From: Torreya grandis
Taxonomy: Eukaryota > Streptophyta > Pinopsida > Cupressales > Taxaceae
Length of the DNA stretch: 64,000 nt
NCBI GenBank assembly: GCA_037957365.1
Contig: JARHVA010004093.1
Coordinates: 379,501 to 443,500 of the forward strand
Direction of reading: 5' to 3'
The number at the start of each line of letters is the position of its first letter. Position 1 is the stretch's first letter. A model generated the notes under the pieces. The model did no database searches and was not told the DNA's origin. It worked only from the letters and a program-made list of their open reading frames with translations. A program made the position numbers and the translations under genes. Below are positions 63,081 to 64,000 of this stretch, piece after piece.

Positions 63081-64000
63081 CTAAAATTAAAACTATGTGA
63101 TGTAATTGTAGATGTATAACTATAATTTAAATTGTATATGATAAATCTATATCCACTTAAGAACTCTAAAATGTAAAATGGCTATGGGCCACTTAGGAAT
63201 ATTAGGCAACTCTAGGCCACTCAAGAATGCCAACCACTATAGATAGAGTAAGCCATCAATCTGGTGTGTAAATTAGAACATGATGTTTGGTGTATACAAC
63301 ATAGATAATGATATAATTTTTCATTCCATCTATCAAATAATGCATAAGTGAGCATATACGAATAATGTGTTGTGTACATGCCCCCAAATCCTATATATGA
63401 GTATATGGATTCTAGATTGAGTTATAATAATCTATATCTGAGTATCTAAAATTGAAATGGGAATGATCATTCCATGTGTGGTGCCTCTGATCTGAGTAAA
63501 TTTAGATGAATATGTGCTAAATTGATCCAAAAATAGTAATTAAAATTGAACCTATGGAAACCTATATTATACCTATTATAATTTTTTGGCTAATCTAGAA
63601 TTTCCTAAAATTTAGACTACTATACAAATGCACCATATCTTATATAGTAACATTGGTGGTTCTAATGTCTTAATTTGGGAACTAATGTCAAAATATTCTA
63701 ATTTATTTATAGTTAAACTGGTCTTTGTGTCACTATTTCCTATTATGTTTTCTTGAAACTAATTTCTATATTATGTGCCTATGTGTTATAAATTGTATTA
63801 TGAGTGCATTTAGATAGCCTGATCTCTATGATAAAGCTCCATGAATTCCCATATTTTGAGGGGAGTTTTTGAACCTATGAAAGGTCTATCCTCAAAATAA
63901 AAATATCTTCAAATGTGTGTTAGCTAGAGCATATATGATATCTACATAATAAACCAATATAATGTGCATACATAACTTTAAAATGTAAGATAATCTGAGC
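63081..64000. other. Unrecognised AT-rich sequence to window end
   Basis: No open frame of note and no repeat boundary. Nothing further is seen. Confidence 0.45.

Overview
The window looks like non-genic nuclear DNA from a large-genome seed plant. It is AT-rich and strongly CpG-poor. It is packed with decayed LTR retrotransposons nested inside one another, many of whose stop codons look like C-to-T (CAA/CAG/CGA) changes. A gymnosperm is plausible from this texture and from the long, old, truncated Ty3/gypsy copies, but the species cannot be fixed from the sequence. I found no intact host gene, no rRNA or tRNA gene, and no prokaryotic feature.

Layout. (1) 1-3292: the 3' end of a Ty1/copia element (RNase H remnant, polypurine tract), an LTR of about 2.3 kb and a Met-type primer-binding site, followed by a short purine-rich stretch. 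(2) 3706-39049: one very large nest. The outer element, called R here, has two LTRs of about 3.95-3.98 kb (once later insertions are removed), TG..CA-type ends and a 5-bp target duplication AGGTT at 3701-3705 and 39050-39054. Its 2.5-kb interior (15751-18259) holds only a decayed gag and a 100-bp tandem repeat. The R 5' LTR was split by an 8.1-kb element (5727-13809). That element has 1-kb direct terminal repeats, about 70-bp terminal inverted repeats and a 10-bp target duplication. Inside it are an unrecognised decayed ORF and a ~180-bp tandem array. The R 3' LTR was hit first by a gypsy LTR, now solo (T, 19500-20694). It was then split by a 13.8-kb minus-strand gypsy element of the same T family (gypsy-1, 21187-35032). 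Gypsy-1 has both LTRs truncated and is flanked by a 1.76-kb direct duplication of R+T sequence.

(3) 39055-40880: purine-rich and AT-rich non-coding sequence with a (TG)n tract. (4) 40880-43095: a truncated minus-strand gypsy fragment (RNase H to integrase, gypsy-2). (5) 43096-49665: AT-rich sequence with a (TA)n tract and nothing recognisable. (6) 49666-61325: a plus-strand gypsy element (gypsy-3) with a 5' LTR, PBS, decayed gag-protease-RT-RNase H-integrase and a truncated 3' LTR. (7) 61326-64000: no recognisable gene, one degenerate ~57-bp tandem repeat.

None of the polyproteins can be functional; every domain carries stops and frameshifts. The order of insertion can be read from the nesting: R, then T and the 8.1-kb element, then gypsy-1 with the duplication. 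The most unusual items are the 8.1-kb element with mixed LTR-like and TIR-like architecture, the 1.76-kb flanking duplication around gypsy-1, and the phased inverted repeats in the ~180-bp array. No clearly new functional system is demonstrable from the sequence alone.
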